Part shown: positions 14,001 to 26,754 of the stretch, piece after piece
How the letters are laid out: each line of letters starts with the position of its first letter
Position numbering within the stretch: position 1 is the first letter of the stretch
DNA from: Triops longicaudatus
Lineage: Eukaryota > Arthropoda > Branchiopoda > Notostraca > Triopsidae
NCBI GenBank assembly: GCA_022885665.1
Contig: JAGQDJ010000173.1
Span: 1 to 64,000 of the forward strand
DNA length: 64,000 nt
Direction of reading: 5' to 3'
Position numbers and translations under genes: made by a program
The notes under the pieces: generated by a model
What the model was told of the DNA's origin: nothing
Databases searched by the model: none
The model's input: the letters and a program-made list of their open reading frames with translations, nothing else

Positions 14001-17000
14001 CGAAGCCCGAACTGCACTCGTCCCTTCTTCAGGTTACAGGGTACTTTACTTCTTTCAACAGCGTTGACGATGCTATAAATGCGCATTGCCAGATCCACAT
14101 TCCTCATTTTCATTCTCCCAGCTAATTTCAGTGAAACGTGTTCATTGCAGAATGTAACGCGAGTCAGACAGTTTTTAAGACAAGTCTCACTTATAGCTCT
14201 TTAAATCATTGCAGGGGTTTTTAGGGGGTTAGAGAGTGAGCTCTAAAGGAAGGAAAAAAAATCTACCCAAAAAGCACACTTCTCGTTCTTAGAGTGTTAA
14301 AGATGATATCCTGTATTGAAAATCTTGAAAGAAAAAAATACATATGGGAGCCAAGGGAGAGAAAGCAAAGGGTGATCTGCGTATTGTCAGTTTCCCCAAC
14401 GCCCACGTTCTTCCGCTGCGCCCAAGCAGTAATGTTCTGTTCATGCAACTCAGCAAGCCGTCTCCACTTGTGCTGTTATCTTATGATTCATGGGCCGAGA
14501 GTGGGCACACGACGAAAATCAGATTGCAGAGCCTCTATTCCGTAATTTTGACTCCTTATTTTTTCTTTTCCTTTCCATTCTTGGTATTTAATCTGTTTTA
14601 AAAAAAGAAAAAGGGTTTCCTTCGAAGTATCTGTTCTCCAAAGAAAAGCCAGGAATACGTGGGCAAAATGGCTTTTTGTATTTTTCCTATATTTGCTACA
14701 TTTCCAACCTTCCTTGTTTCGTCATTTCATTATTGCAACATGGGTTTCATTACACATGACGGAGGCATTACACATTTTTTTTGTCACACGTTTGGCTCTT
14801 TGCTTGCACTATAGGCTAACCGGACAAATCGGCGCATCGTTAATTTTAACAATGAAAACTAAACTTGAAAGTTCTATGTACTTCCACAAATGCAACAAAA
14901 AAGGAGTTTCTTCTCGCATCCACCATTTTACTGTTCACCCAAATTTGCATTTGCTTCCCGACTAGCACTAACCCATTTCGGAGTCATCCAGATTGTCCAT
15001 AGTGAAAATTGTTTGGGCACACATAAAATTACATCGTCTGTTATTCTGTTCTTCACAAATTCCAACTGCTCAAGTTGACGCCATTCCATACGAGATTTCT
15101 CCGTTTGGACCTAGAAGGAAAAAAAAAGCGAGAAATTAGTACATTGGATAAATCATTGCTACACGGACATTAATCAGTAAAAGTTATTGTCTTGTAATAC
15201 ATGTTATTCAAGGAAATAGGATAAAGAAATCTTTAGCCCTAAAGTTCACATGTTATTGTTTCATACGACTGATATGTAGTCAATAGATGTGGATAACACC
15301 GCTCACAAACACTTCAGATTCGAAAATGCACAAATCTGCCGTTAACAGTCAGGTTTACTAGACTATGCCCGTTAACCAGATGCCAAAACCTATTGCTTTA
15401 AGAAAGAAGAAAGCTAAATAACTGGATGAATTTGCAATTACTTTGCATTTTTTTAACCAAATTCCGGTGGTAAAAATTACACAGTCGACAAAAAAATCTT
15501 AATTAGCTTGCATTTAAGAAGTTCCACACGATCAAACTTGATGACCTGAATACAATTACTTTATTTACTGAGTTCATCTAATGAAGAAACCTCTAATGAA
15601 TACAGTTGCTATTTTATGCGTAGTTTCTTTTGCATAAATGAAGAGTCAATATAATTTCTCTGGATAGCTTTAATGTAAGAAAAGTACAAAATATTCTAAT
15701 AAGTTAACCACTGGTTGACTGTTAAGATGATAGCCCAAACATGTATGTATAAAAAAACGGACAATAGGCACGAACCTACGTCGAGAATGAAGGATGAATT
15801 GGCTATGTATTTCTATTTTTTTCTTATTTGTACATTAAAAATAAAGGTAGCTGATGAATTTCCAATTTCATTCAAATTGTGCAGCCTGACCATAACTCAC
15901 TGAAACCATTTGTATTCCAAAACAAAATGAATTAGTACAATCGTATATAGCTCATAGCAATCTCCCCTCTAAACCCGTTTTACTTTGTTGGAACTCTTCT
16001 TTCTCTACAGGATTGGCATATTCGACCCCGGCAAGGTCCAAGAAGCCAAGTGCTGAAATGTTTATTCTGTTACTAAGAATCCCCATTAGGTTCAGCGAGA
16101 CGTACATTCTGTGCGTCTGGTTGTGAGCAAATTTAAATCATAACTTTCTGAAATTTGTATATTCTTTTTAGTATTAGTAGTATTAATGAACTTTTTATTC
16201 TGTCGGATGCGTTGTCGGTTTATGATTGGTTATTACATAATATCTACTGTTAATAGTTATACTATTTTAAAATTGAGTGGCAATATCGGCTTCATTTATC
16301 ATTAAATGTGATTAGTAATACCCAGGTAATAAACATTAAGCACAACTAATAAAAAGTAAGCTAATTTCAGTAGTACTTTAATATTTTTACGAACTTTAAT
16401 ATCGTAACTGAATAGTTTTTAACTTCTTTAAAATTGCAAAGCTCGAAGACTGAAAAAATACCGCACCTCTATTTTGCCCTTTTATTTCGAAGTTTCAATT
16501 TTTTCTTTGAGGCCTGTAGAAGTATTTCAATGTACTAATCGTTCATTTGGGGAGCCCAGCCCTGTGATTTTCTGGTAAAGAGTTGTGTAATACATCCTAC
16601 AAGGATCCTTGTGCATTAAATTCTGACCAGGCAAGTTGACTCTTTTTTTTTCTGTAAGTCATATTTGGCTGGGAAAATGATATAGGGGAGGATCTGTTTT
16701 GTCTCGAGACCTGTCGTTTTCGTGTCGGTAGTTAAACTCCCCGTGGTTGTCATGCTGCGAAAGAGAGCAACTGAGATAGAAAAGAAGGAAAGAAGGTTTT
16801 TCCGATGAGGGGGTTTTTCTCTTGAGAGTACATGAGCAACAACAAGTGTCTGTTTCATGTGTGTGCTAAGGTCTTGCAGTAGTAAGGTCAGCTTCCCAAG
16901 CTGCTGCATCTGTCAACCCCCTCCTCTTCGTTCTTTTGCCTGTAGACCCAGCTTCTGCATCGCGTTTGATGGCTCATCTCAAGTCCGTGAAAACCAGTTA

Positions 17001-20000
17001 GGAAGAGAAGAGGAAAGAGAGAGTCGAGACTTCGGGAACCAAATGTAACTCAAGTCTGGGGTGTATTGGTCACATGAGAAGTCTGAGATCATCCAAAATT
17101 TCTGTCATCAACGTATTACTGGGAGCCTGTGATGTCGACGTGACCGAGTCACCAGGGAAAAACATGATAGACGACAAAAGTCCACCCTACCCCGGGCATT
17201 CAGCTATTCTCTGTGCTGTGGACTTTCACACGCAATGAAAGCCATCTTTCGGGCATTCCCAAACAGCACGGTAAGGTTCCCTATCAGATCACCTCCAATC
17301 AGTGCTGGCGCTGATGATGTCAACGACCGCAGTGTAGCGGTGTGACACGCCTTTCTTTGCCTTGTTCGGTAATATAGCCTTGTGCATTGCGCTTATGTTT
17401 CCGAATCATCGTAAGGTTTCATTATTACTAACATAGAAACAGCTTCTATACTTTCCATTTGGAAGGTATGCATGATTTCTCAGTGAACAGTTTCTAAACG
17501 TAGTTTCAGCAAATTGTAAGTGGTTTCCCTTCAAAGAACACCCACAAGTATTTGTATTTAAAGAGCAGAACCGCTTTAGTTAACGCTAAAGGTGCCACTA
17601 CCACCGCTATGTTTGGTTGTAGTTGTACTTTTTCGATGGTCAAGTTGTGTAAAGTTCAGGGGAGAAGTAGTAAACAGAGTTTTGCGGCAGAGCGTGGAGC
17701 TGTAGCACGGAACAGTGGAGCAAGGAGTTTTTGCCCAGAGCAGATAAGTGATAGGAACGGAGCCGGAGTAACCAAAATTTTTCCTTGTTCCTGTGCTCCA
17801 GATCTTACGGTAAAATTCCTCTAGTACGATCTAGTGTTGGCAGGCCGTGGCTTTAACCGACCGAAATTTTAGACATTAGTGGAAAACTGGCTTTTACCAC
17901 CTTTGCTAAAGATGAGCAAAAGATCTTTGAGTCGTTCCTCCTCTCATGTCGCAGTGTGTCAGTGGAGTGAAAAGCCATGATCCGGAGGTAGATTAGCAGC
18001 AAATCTTCCAAATGAGATGGCGCACGCGGAATATTTTTTTAATAAGTTTACAGTCGCGATAATCATAAACAGCGCAATAATTTGCATATACATATAAAAG
18101 AAAGTTAAAACATAGTATAACTTGTTACTTTTCCACCTATAATTGCAATTTTATTCAATTTAACTAGCCTTATGATTAAGCTTAAGCGTTACATAATAGT
18201 GATATGCCGGAGCAAAGGAGCGAAGCACGAAGCAGAGCTGGAGCAAGCTTGTGATGCCGGGGCGGAGCAACCCAAAAAATTGACATGCTCCAAACCCCTG
18301 ATATACGTCTTACAGTAAGGTATACATTTCACCTTAGACACTATTAACTAGTATATTGTATGATTACTCTAGGTTACTAGCATGCATCCCAGAAATTCTT
18401 TACTATTCCGCCATTAAGTACGAGTGCCAGTAGAAAAAAAGAACAAATTCAGGGGGATTAATTTCCGCAGCAGGTCTAATATGCTCAAAATGGCTGAGAG
18501 TTTTGCTGGAAACTCTTACACCTAACGTTAATTTCAAATTACGCTTTGTTTCATGGAACTTTTGCTGTTTGATTTACGTCATGTGAACAACTCCTTCGAC
18601 ACGGTTACGACTGTAGACATTCTTTACGGTAGGCCGCATAGCCAACACACGGAAGTGGATATTTGTTCGTAAAAAGGTCCCTTTACCGACTGTTTATGAC
18701 AGGAAAGCACGGATAATAGTGTATTGGGACTTGTTCGATGGGTGCCGGTCAGCTTTTTGAGCAGCAAGCCGCCGTTTAAAGGAACCACGCGAAGGTCATT
18801 AGGGAGCGACACTAATAGCGGTGGTCGCACTTTGTCCACACTTGGGGGTACAATCCCTAACATAAGCGTATGTTTGCTTGGTTGTAACCGTATTTCCGTT
18901 CCAGAAGCCGACTTTTATGGTATCATCTTTCCATTACCTTTCCATTGAATTTCTAAGAGGTTTTTTGTTGTATTTAGCCACGATTCTAAGCAGTATTTAG
19001 TACAGGCCTGAAGCATGGCTCCAATTCCTGCTGGTAGTAAATGCCCGAAGGTTTTTCGTTTTCATTTTCTGAAGTGGGTAAGCAAGCGTACGGCAGTCTT
19101 AATATCAAACCACTTATCGGCGTAGCAAAAGTGAAGGAATAAGAGGCCAGAACACGGTATTATAGATGAAGAGTGTTATCCCTGAGTTTCGAGCTGGTTT
19201 CGCTTTTCGTTTTGGGCAAGTGTTTCTTTCGGGGAAGCTTTTTCACCGTGAAATGCTCCCTGATGGATGCCGTCATAAAAGTCGAAGGCAGTTAGAAAGG
19301 CGGCTTCTTGTGAGCAAAAATCGTTTTGGCGACAGCTGTCTTCAGCTTGCTGGGCGTTTGATCGCATGAACCTTCCAAGTTTTGCCTAGGCAGGTTTCCA
19401 ATCTCGGGGCAAATGCATTCCAAGACAAGCATACTTAAAAGCTATATCGTTTTATTTTTGCAAACTGCGTTGCACAGCCAGATACCTCCCAAGCTGATAC
19501 AATGATCCCTTAGTAGACTTTTCGCGCTTACCTGGCAGTCAGACTTACAGCACGTAATTCGTAGGACCCGTCTCCCTCCCCCGGTAGTACGCGTTGTAAC
19601 TGGCCGTCCAAGGATCTGAAACACAAGTAGCGTAATTTATCAGTACATGGGCACATAAGTGCGAAGTTAACTGCAGAATAGCTTTACAAAATAGAGGAAA
19701 ACTTAACACAAATTAAAAACGCAAGCAATACACATAATAAAATGCATAAGCACGAAAATGAAACGTAGACTTCGGTCTATAAAAAAAAGAATTTTGGAAA
19801 TAAAGTGACTAAAATGGAAAACATACAAGCTTAAAAATACGGCGTAGATAGGTAATTATAGTATAGAAATAACACATTAATACAATGTACAGAAGTTACG
19901 AGTGTAGGTTGCCCTGTTAGATGCTTAACGTCTACAAATGCACATTGTAGTACTGATTGGGTATTCATTGCGTATCACCCAGAAATATAGCTTCAATTAA

Positions 20001-20941
20001 GTGCAATAGCGCAGAATACCTTTATTTAACGTGGTAATTTTCGAAAACAACGGCAAACGTACGGAGTCTCATTAGTAGAGATTCTTCCCATGGAAGTAGT
20101 CTGCCATATTTTTGTACACAAGACTAGTAATAAAAAACCTGCGTTCCTATTCAGAATACATGGCAACTGCAGCGGCATGCATAGTTCAGTTTTTGTCAGT
20201 TACGACACCAGGTTTTTAGTGTTCCGAAACTGTCGTGCTTTAGAATCGAAGCAGATTTTGAGAAAAGGATTCTAGTATAGTGTTGTACTCATTCTACAGT
20301 TCTATCTATTTATTTACTTTTTATACTGTACTATGAGTGCAACAAACTTTTTTTTTTTAATTAAAGACCACAACGTGCTTGTTTGTACTAAGGTAATGGC
20401 AGTTGCGCGAGTAGTGTCCTGCTTCGCCCACTTTCGAATGTTCCCTGATTTCAAGCAAGATTTTCCCCATAGAAATGATATTGTAAGCTACTAGCGTACT
20501 GTTAGTAGAGCCTGGTCGCTTTTTTTAATTATTTTAGGAGTCTTATGGAAATTCATAACCAGTTGTGGCTACCGTAGGGGCATCCGTCGTGATAATGATG
20601 TTGAGTTGTAAGTAGCTGAAGCATCCATAAGTTCTAGACAAGTTACAAGCGCAGGTAGCTTTACTGGGTGTGCTATAGGATCAGTGTAGCCACCATGTTT
20701 AATGGCTTTATGCCGTACTGTAGCGTAAAGTAGAAAAAAACGCGGTGCACTACATCACCACCGCGGTGATTTCGCACCAATCTGAAGCTTAATTGTAGTA
20801 TACCGGATTACTAGCCAATAGGTAACCTTTCTTTTTTTATAAACTTGGGCAATTTCGAATGCTAATTAGAAACGAAAGAATAGTTGCGAGTTGAAGTTTG
20901 AAACATACCACAGCAAATAAGGAACATTAAGTGAAAGGCAG
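11033..20941. other. Gene desert 3' of FoxF; candidate regulatory DNA
   Basis: No protein family, tRNA or rRNA was recognised over almost 10 kb. Composition is uneven. Stretches near 16,740-17,350 and 19,140-19,620 are richer in G+C and more complex than their AT-rich surroundings, with no sustained coding frame. Two GGAGC-rich fragments (about 17,690-17,805 and 18,205-18,300) look like pieces of one decayed dispersed repeat. Since FoxF is the only gene nearby, the complex islands could be its cis-regulatory elements. That is inference. Confidence 0.5.
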
Positions 20942-22261
20942 TTAGTAATCCATACCTGTGACAGGGATGTCCACTGTCTCCATACTTTGGAGGACAGAAT
21001 GGGTGTAGCCACTGTCTATATTCGGGGCTTCTGTAGGGCTCAAGGGCGATTTGAGGTATTGTGTACTGCAAGAGGAAGCCGCCGAAGATCCGGCTGCGGC
21101 GTACGTTGCCCATGAGCCCAAATCCGCTGCGGTGACGGCAGCTGTGGTTCTACTGTCGTGACTAGCACCTGCTTGTCCTACTACGGCCGATAAAGGTGAC
21201 CCGCTTGGGTGGCCGGGGCTACCAATATTGGTCGAGTACATGTTCATGTTAGGCGTTGAACTGTGGTGGTGCGCATAATCCACCCCGGAAGAGTAAGCGG
21301 CGTACGGCGAGGTGGTACAAGTCCCGTACGACATGGTATTGGCCGAAGGGTTGGATAACGAGTAGGTGCAAGGATTCAAATTCTGGCCATTGTTGGACAG
21401 CATCTGAGAGTAGTCCGAATTATTAGGAACCACCATGCCTCCACCACAAGTCAAGTTGGGATTTGCAGTGGACAGAACATCGTAGGAAGTCATGGATCCG
21501 CCTCCTCCTGCTGCCGAAGCAATGCTTGTCGCTATACTCGACATGTTCATGGCAGACATGCCACCCATGGCCGCCAGACCTGGTGCACCTTGAAAAAAGC
21601 TGTAAGGTTTCAAAGCCTGGCATTTTCGGCGGAAACCACGCGGACGACGGCGAAAACTGCCTTCCTCGAACATAAATTCTGACGCAGGATCAATGGTCCA
21701 GTAGTGACCTTTCCCCGGCCGGCCTAATCCTTTGGGTAGCTTGATAAAGCATTCGTTCAAGGAGAGGTTGTGCCTGACGGAATTCTTCCAGCCTTGGTAC
21801 GAGCCGCGGAAGAAAGGAAACCGTTGTTGGAGGAATTGATAGATCTCGCTCAGCGTCAACCGTTTGCTCGGCGAGCTCTGAATGGCCATCACAATCAAGG
21901 CTATGTACGAGTAAGGCGGCTTTTCTTGGCGCCGGATGCCTGAGTTGGTCTTTTTCGCCGGGGAGGTACCCTTATCGGTAAGCGAGTCGGTGGAATTGGG
22001 ACTTTCAAGCTCAGGACCACTGGTAACTACCGTTGGTGGCAGCAAGGAACTGTGCAGTTCTGGAGGTGCTTGACTGTTGGTACTGTTGCTTGTGTGCGAG
22101 TCCATGTTCCCCAAACTGGGAGTCACTGACGATTCTTGGCTACCACTTAAATAATGTTGATGGTGGTGAGAATGGTGATGGTGACGGTGATGCCCTTCCG
22201 TGGTAGGCATAACCACTTGAGCTAAACAGGCTGCAGTGTTTTCCACAGCTTCGAGCTTCAT
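20942..22261 (-). CDS. FoxF: Forkhead transcription factor FoxF (biniou orthologue)
   Basis: A nuclear DNA-binding regulator; FoxF proteins specify visceral mesoderm in animals (Drosophila biniou, vertebrate FOXF1/2). The single open exon gives 439 residues. Residues about 24-36 are histidine-rich. The forkhead domain spans about 113-208, from EKPPYSYIALIVMAIQSS through recognition-helix residues WKNSVRHNLSLNECF to the basic wing GSFRRRPRGFRRKCQALKP. The KRLTLSEIYQFLQQRFPFFR and EFMFEEGSFRRRPRGFRRK segments are diagnostic of the FoxF class. The C-terminal half is rich in Ser, Ala, Gly and Tyr, as expected of an activation domain. I start at the ATG at 22,261, the first in frame; a GTG two codons upstream is not needed. 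A good splice donor (CAG|GTATGG) lies four codons before the stop, so the true C-terminus may come from a further exon not identified here. Confidence 0.95.
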   Translation of the reverse strand: MKLEAVENTAACLAQVVMPTTEGHHRHHHHSHHHQHYLSGSQESSVTPSLGNMDSHTSNSTNSQAPPELHSSLLPPTVVTSGPELESPNSTDSLTDKGTSPAKKTNSGIRRQEKPPYSYIALIVMAIQSSPSKRLTLSEIYQFLQQRFPFFRGSYQGWKNSVRHNLSLNECFIKLPKGLGRPGKGHYWTIDPASEFMFEEGSFRRRPRGFRRKCQALKPYSFFQGAPGLAAMGGMSAMNMSSIATSIASAAGGGGSMTSYDVLSTANPNLTCGGGMVVPNNSDYSQMLSNNGQNLNPCTYSLSNPSANTMSYGTCTTSPYAAYSSGVDYAHHHSSTPNMNMYSTNIGSPGHPSGSPLSAVVGQAGASHDSRTTAAVTAADLGSWATYAAAGSSAASSCSTQYLKSPLSPTEAPNIDSGYTHSVLQSMETVDIPVTGMDY

Positions 22262-23929
22262 TTTCACAATGCAACAATGACTAACTAATAAAGAATTCGT
22301 GGCTCTGAAGGCACTGACTTAGCAGGAAAATACAACAGAAGTTCCAACAAATTCGAACAGTCACTACTCAAAATGAAAATGTTACTGTATATTCACTGTT
22401 GTTAAAGGGCTTTAAGTTGATCCTGTCGTAGCAAAACTCAGCAAGCACGGACGAAAGCGTGCAAGTAAGTTCTTCACAGAGTCAATGATGCATACTGGTT
22501 AAGAAAAGGCCAAGAAGATGGGCTATAGAAGTTCTCTCCCAACTCGGCAAGTCAAGTGCGGGGCATAGAGAAGGTTGGGCTTTTTGCTCTGGCCCAAGCT
22601 ATTCGACACCCTATACCCGAGACCAATCTCGAGCAACATGCAGCATCCCTTACTCGAAATCAGTGCAAAGGGGTCAAACGGCAAGAGGTCAGTTCGAGCA
22701 TGCGCGTACTATTAATAATTTAGTTGGGGTCTTAACGCTGCATCGGAAAGAAAAGAAAGGCAATTAAAGCCTTTTCTGGCTGCGCTTGTTTGTCGGGACA
22801 AGAACAGTCTCGGTTGAATAAATAACAAAAAAGGAAAGATAAAGTAAGAACGCTCGTTTTTCAATACACATGAATTATCAGGAATTTGGATAGAGAGAGA
22901 TCGTATAATGTGGAACGGGCGACAACGTGTCGATTTCGCTGTCTAGCTTGGAAAAGGAAAAATTGTTAGGAAAAGTTGGTAACGTTAGAAGCGCTTATCA
23001 GTAACTTGTAGCTTGGTATGTATTCCGTCTCTCTTTAAATCAGGCGTTATTACTACCTTTTCATCTTAGCTCTAGAAGCTCATCTAGTCCACTTTTGTTT
23101 TCTTTAGTGAGTTGCAAGCTGGTGATGCGCCATAATAACTTGCGTACCCGACGCCCAATGCTTTTCCGTACCATTTCCGCTAGGAATCTCAGCGCGCCAC
23201 AAAGTAGACCATTGTTACTTGCGAGAGTAAGAGCGAAACTGGTTGGAGGGGAAGAACTTCTGGAAGAACAAAATGAAAAGGGAAAAAAGATGAGGCTGAA
23301 GGTTTTCGCCTGTTGGTTGATGCAGCAATAGCTAGGAATTCATGTGGGCTGTTTTGTGGCGTAAACAGGACAAGTCATTCCGCCTAGGCAATGGAAGACG
23401 CCGACGTCCAAGACGCAGGAGGATCAAGCTCGGGAAGAAGCAGACGCTTCGTCTGTCCAATGTCCTGTCAGCAAGTTCGGCATTGTAACAACCAACATGG
23501 CTCCTTGTCTTCAGCTCTTCGCTCTGCTTCCTTCTGTCATCCCTGCTGAAAAACTGTAAGCATTTCAGATTTTTTACTTTTTAAGAACTTTTATTGGCAA
23601 TTCGCGATTTTCACCTCAACACGTTTTCTTTCATGGGGATTTGCGTGCTTCTTAACATTCCATAATTATTTTTGTTAAATTCGTAGATCTTCACACGCTT
23701 TGTTCTGAATCTTCCAGTCCCAGCCGTTTTACTAGAATAACTGTACTGAATAGCTTTACTATGTAACAAAACAGCGATCCCACCCCCACCCCCCCAAAAA
23801 AGGGTTGTTGTCTCGTCGAAGCGAGACGATGTCTACCGTTGTTTTATATTTGTTTGCTCCCGGGGTCCTCTGTCGAGTCCAGGGGTCATTTTTTATGGTT
23901 GGAATAAGATCTATTATAATGTTAGATTA
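22262..23929. other. FoxF 5' region and upstream non-coding DNA
   Basis: This holds the presumed 5' UTR and promoter of FoxF (minus strand). I see no clear TATA box. A forkhead-type motif GTAAACA lies at 23,361-23,367, about 1.1 kb upstream of the FoxF start codon, within a relatively GC-rich block (23,340-23,540) that has no convincing reading frame. Confidence 0.45.
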
Positions 23930-24560
23930 AGTTATTACGTTATGTTAAGTTAGTTTGGTTTACATCAGGTTACGTTAGGTAAAGTTAAAATAGGTAAAGT
24001 ATGGTCAGTGTAGATAAAATTGGATCCGTTTAGCTTAGTTACGTAAATTTAAAGTAGTTAAAGTCAGTTTTTTTAGATGAGGCTAGGTTAGCTTTGATAA
24101 CTTTAGGCTAAATTTGGGTATGTAATATTAAGACAGTTTAGGTAAAATTAGGTTTGAGAAGTTCGCGAAGTAAATTCAAGTGATGTTAAATGCTAGGTTT
24201 GGTTAGGCTGTGTTACGCGATGTTAACCTAGTCATAAGTTAAAGCACATTAAAATAGGTAAGGTATAACTATTTTCACTCTAATTTAGGCTGGGTTAGGT
24301 AAAAAATCGTTAGCTTAAGTCAAAAGTTACATCAGAATAGGTTAAATGAACTAAATTAGAAGTTTAACTTTAATGTAGTATAAGTTAGCATACATTACGT
24401 TACATTAAGAAAAACTAGGTTAATTTGAATAAAGTTAAGTGCTAAATTAGGTTAATTTAGTTTTAGGCTAAATTAGGTTAATTAAGGTTAGATTACACTA
24501 AGTTTGTTTTGACAAAGTTACGTCAGTTTTGTTGTTGTTAAAGCTCGTCATGTATATTAT
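23930..24560. repeat. Degenerate TTAGGTTA/GTTAAGTTA repeat tract
   Basis: About 630 bases are dominated by imperfect repeats of TTAGG, GTTA, TTAAGTTA and TAGGTTAA words on the plus strand. No register is maintained, so it reads as a heavily decayed simple-sequence tract. Small clusters of the same words recur at about 6,770, 43,050, 45,010 and 51,010. The motif overlaps the arthropod telomere unit TTAGG, but no clean telomeric array is present. Confidence 0.8.
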
Positions 24561-25914
24561 ATAATATATTTTATTTCAAAAATCCTGGTTTGGCTATAAA
24601 GGAGTGGAGCTGAAGTTACTGTGTGAATGAGCCACGCGATGAATTAAGTTCTAAAAGGAGGAATCAGCCATTAGGGCCAGCGTAAAACGGTTCACTGAGA
24701 AAGGAGATACTTGGCCTTGTCGATGGAAAACAGACAGATTCTGATGGCGAACGACGCGCGTCTACAAATGGCCACCCGCCCCCTTTTGTAGTGGGTGGAG
24801 TGAAGGGTGGAATGGTTCATGACAACCTTTTGACCTCTTGTAAAGGCCCCACAATCCTCCATCCATTTAGCAACGATTAACTCTCTTGAAAACTGCGAGC
24901 TCTCGTGAATAATTTCCTTTGAGGACTCGTGGGCATAGTTCTCGCCCCCTCCACCCTAGACGTCACTTAAAACTTGGTGTACGCTTTCAGTCATATGACG
25001 GACAGACAGTACTCCATCCGCCCTCCTTCCCCCCACACACACGAAAAGGCAGCCATTGCCTGGTACTGTGATTTGCGGATTTACGCAAAATTTAATTACT
25101 TTCATCTAAAAGCATAAAGAAAAGCATAAAGGTTGAACCTGGGTTTCACGTATAACCGCGATGGAAATCTGTAGTGACGTCAGTCTACAAACGTGGTAAC
25201 TCAAGCGACTGTCGAATGAAACCATTTTTTCTAATGAAAAGGGGCGTTTCAGATATCAGTGAGACATTACTTCTTTTCTACAATTTTTCCTACCACCTTT
25301 TTATATCTAATCTTTTTTCAGTCGGAATAAGAGAATACTAATCATTCCCAGCGTAACGCTCGGAGAACAGATCGGGGATGACCAACAAATAAAAAAAATG
25401 CATTCAGTCGATACCTTCCACGTGCGAAGTTTGCGGATCTAATTTAAGCTTTTTCGTCTTTTTACTCGACTCTGTATTTTACCCGTATTCAACAATACTC
25501 ACGTTAAGTGAATGCAAATTATCACATGCAAGTAACTGAGTGAAAACGTAACAGAAGCGGAGCAAGATAGCATGTCGCCAAGCAACATGGTTAAAAAAAC
25601 GAGCTTAAATGATTGTATCCATATAGAGTAATTTTATTTAATCTAACTTAATTTAATCTTTCTATATGGGAAGCTAACATTCCACTGGGCTCAGTTTTTA
25701 TCGGTCGTATCGAGCGCAGAAAACTATTCTAAACATTGTGAATTTGGGGAGAACTTATTTTATTGAATTTACTAGAAATACTTTTTTCATCGCAAATAGT
25801 ACACGTTAAAGTAGAGTGAGTCTCATAAGAAAGTTCATAATCAAAAGAACGGTCTTTTAGCTAAAAGTAAAGATGGGTTATGTCCGGTTGAGTTTGGCTA
25901 ATGTTTCGTTAGAG
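24561..25914. other. Non-coding stretch upstream of FoxF
   Basis: No gene recognised. About 24,650-25,070 is more GC-rich than its surroundings and contains several G/C-rich words such as GGCCACCCGCCC and GTGGGTGGAG, so it is a candidate enhancer. This cannot be decided from sequence alone. Confidence 0.4.
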
Positions 25915-26400
25915 TGCAGGTGTATCTCTGCTCTCTGTTAAGCTATTGAATGCTTCTTAACAACTTAAAATAGCGTTAAACTAGCCTTCAAACTAGGAGG
26001 ATCTCGTTTGTTACTCCCGTAAAGCATATGTATACAAAAGTAACATCGTGTTTAAAGTGCGTTTTGCCTTAAGAAACTTTCAAATTAAATTTCTAATGAT
26101 TCGTTAAACGTATCGTAACGAAAATTTGGAGATGCAGTCTCAAGCAATACTGCGATATTCTAGCTTCATCTCCGTCAAGAAGTAGCATACTTTGAGAAAA
26201 GCTGTATAAATAAATGGTTGTATAAGTCAACGGGTGTCCTGGGATTTCTAGGTCTCCTGTAAAAATAACTATAGGGCTATGGTGTCCGAACTTTTCACAT
26301 ACTGTTCAATAGCTCGGTGAGCCCAAACAATATTTTGTGGAAATTTTTGGTCATCTATAGGGAATAAAACGGGCATAAAAGTGTCACCCATTTCTTTTTA
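25915..26400 (+). repeat. Dispersed repeat, copy 1 (partner at 59,781-60,190)
   Basis: It starts with TGCAGGTGTATCTCTGCTCT and shares collinear blocks with 59,781-60,190. These include the CTCTCTGTTAA start, CTTCATCTC(C/T)GTCAAGAA, CTGTATAAATAAATGG, TCTCCTGTAAAAATAACTAT and a CTTTTCACATAC block. Copies are in the same orientation and diverged. No terminal repeats or reading frame were seen, so the element class is unknown. Ends are approximate. Confidence 0.75.
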
Positions 26401-26754
26401 AATGATCTAGGTAAGGTAAGGTTAACTTAAGATATAGTAAATCAAGTTTGGTGTCGTTAGAATCTAGATGTTTGCCTAGTATTTCGTTGTGAAGCGACTA
26501 AAAACACAAAAGCTGTTCAGATATTTAAATTTTTATAAATTTTTTAGAGAATAGTGGATAATGTTCTGTTTACCGAAGGTTTAATGGTTTATAACTAGTC
26601 AATACTTGCCAATTGACATGCGTTCTATTTCCTTGAATCATTTTGTCCAGCATATAGAACAAATTTACAAATTTTTACAGGAGACGAACGCTCCTATCGA
26701 GAGAGTTGGGGTAGAACCAAATTAGTCTCCTATCCCAAATTTGGAGTTCATTCT

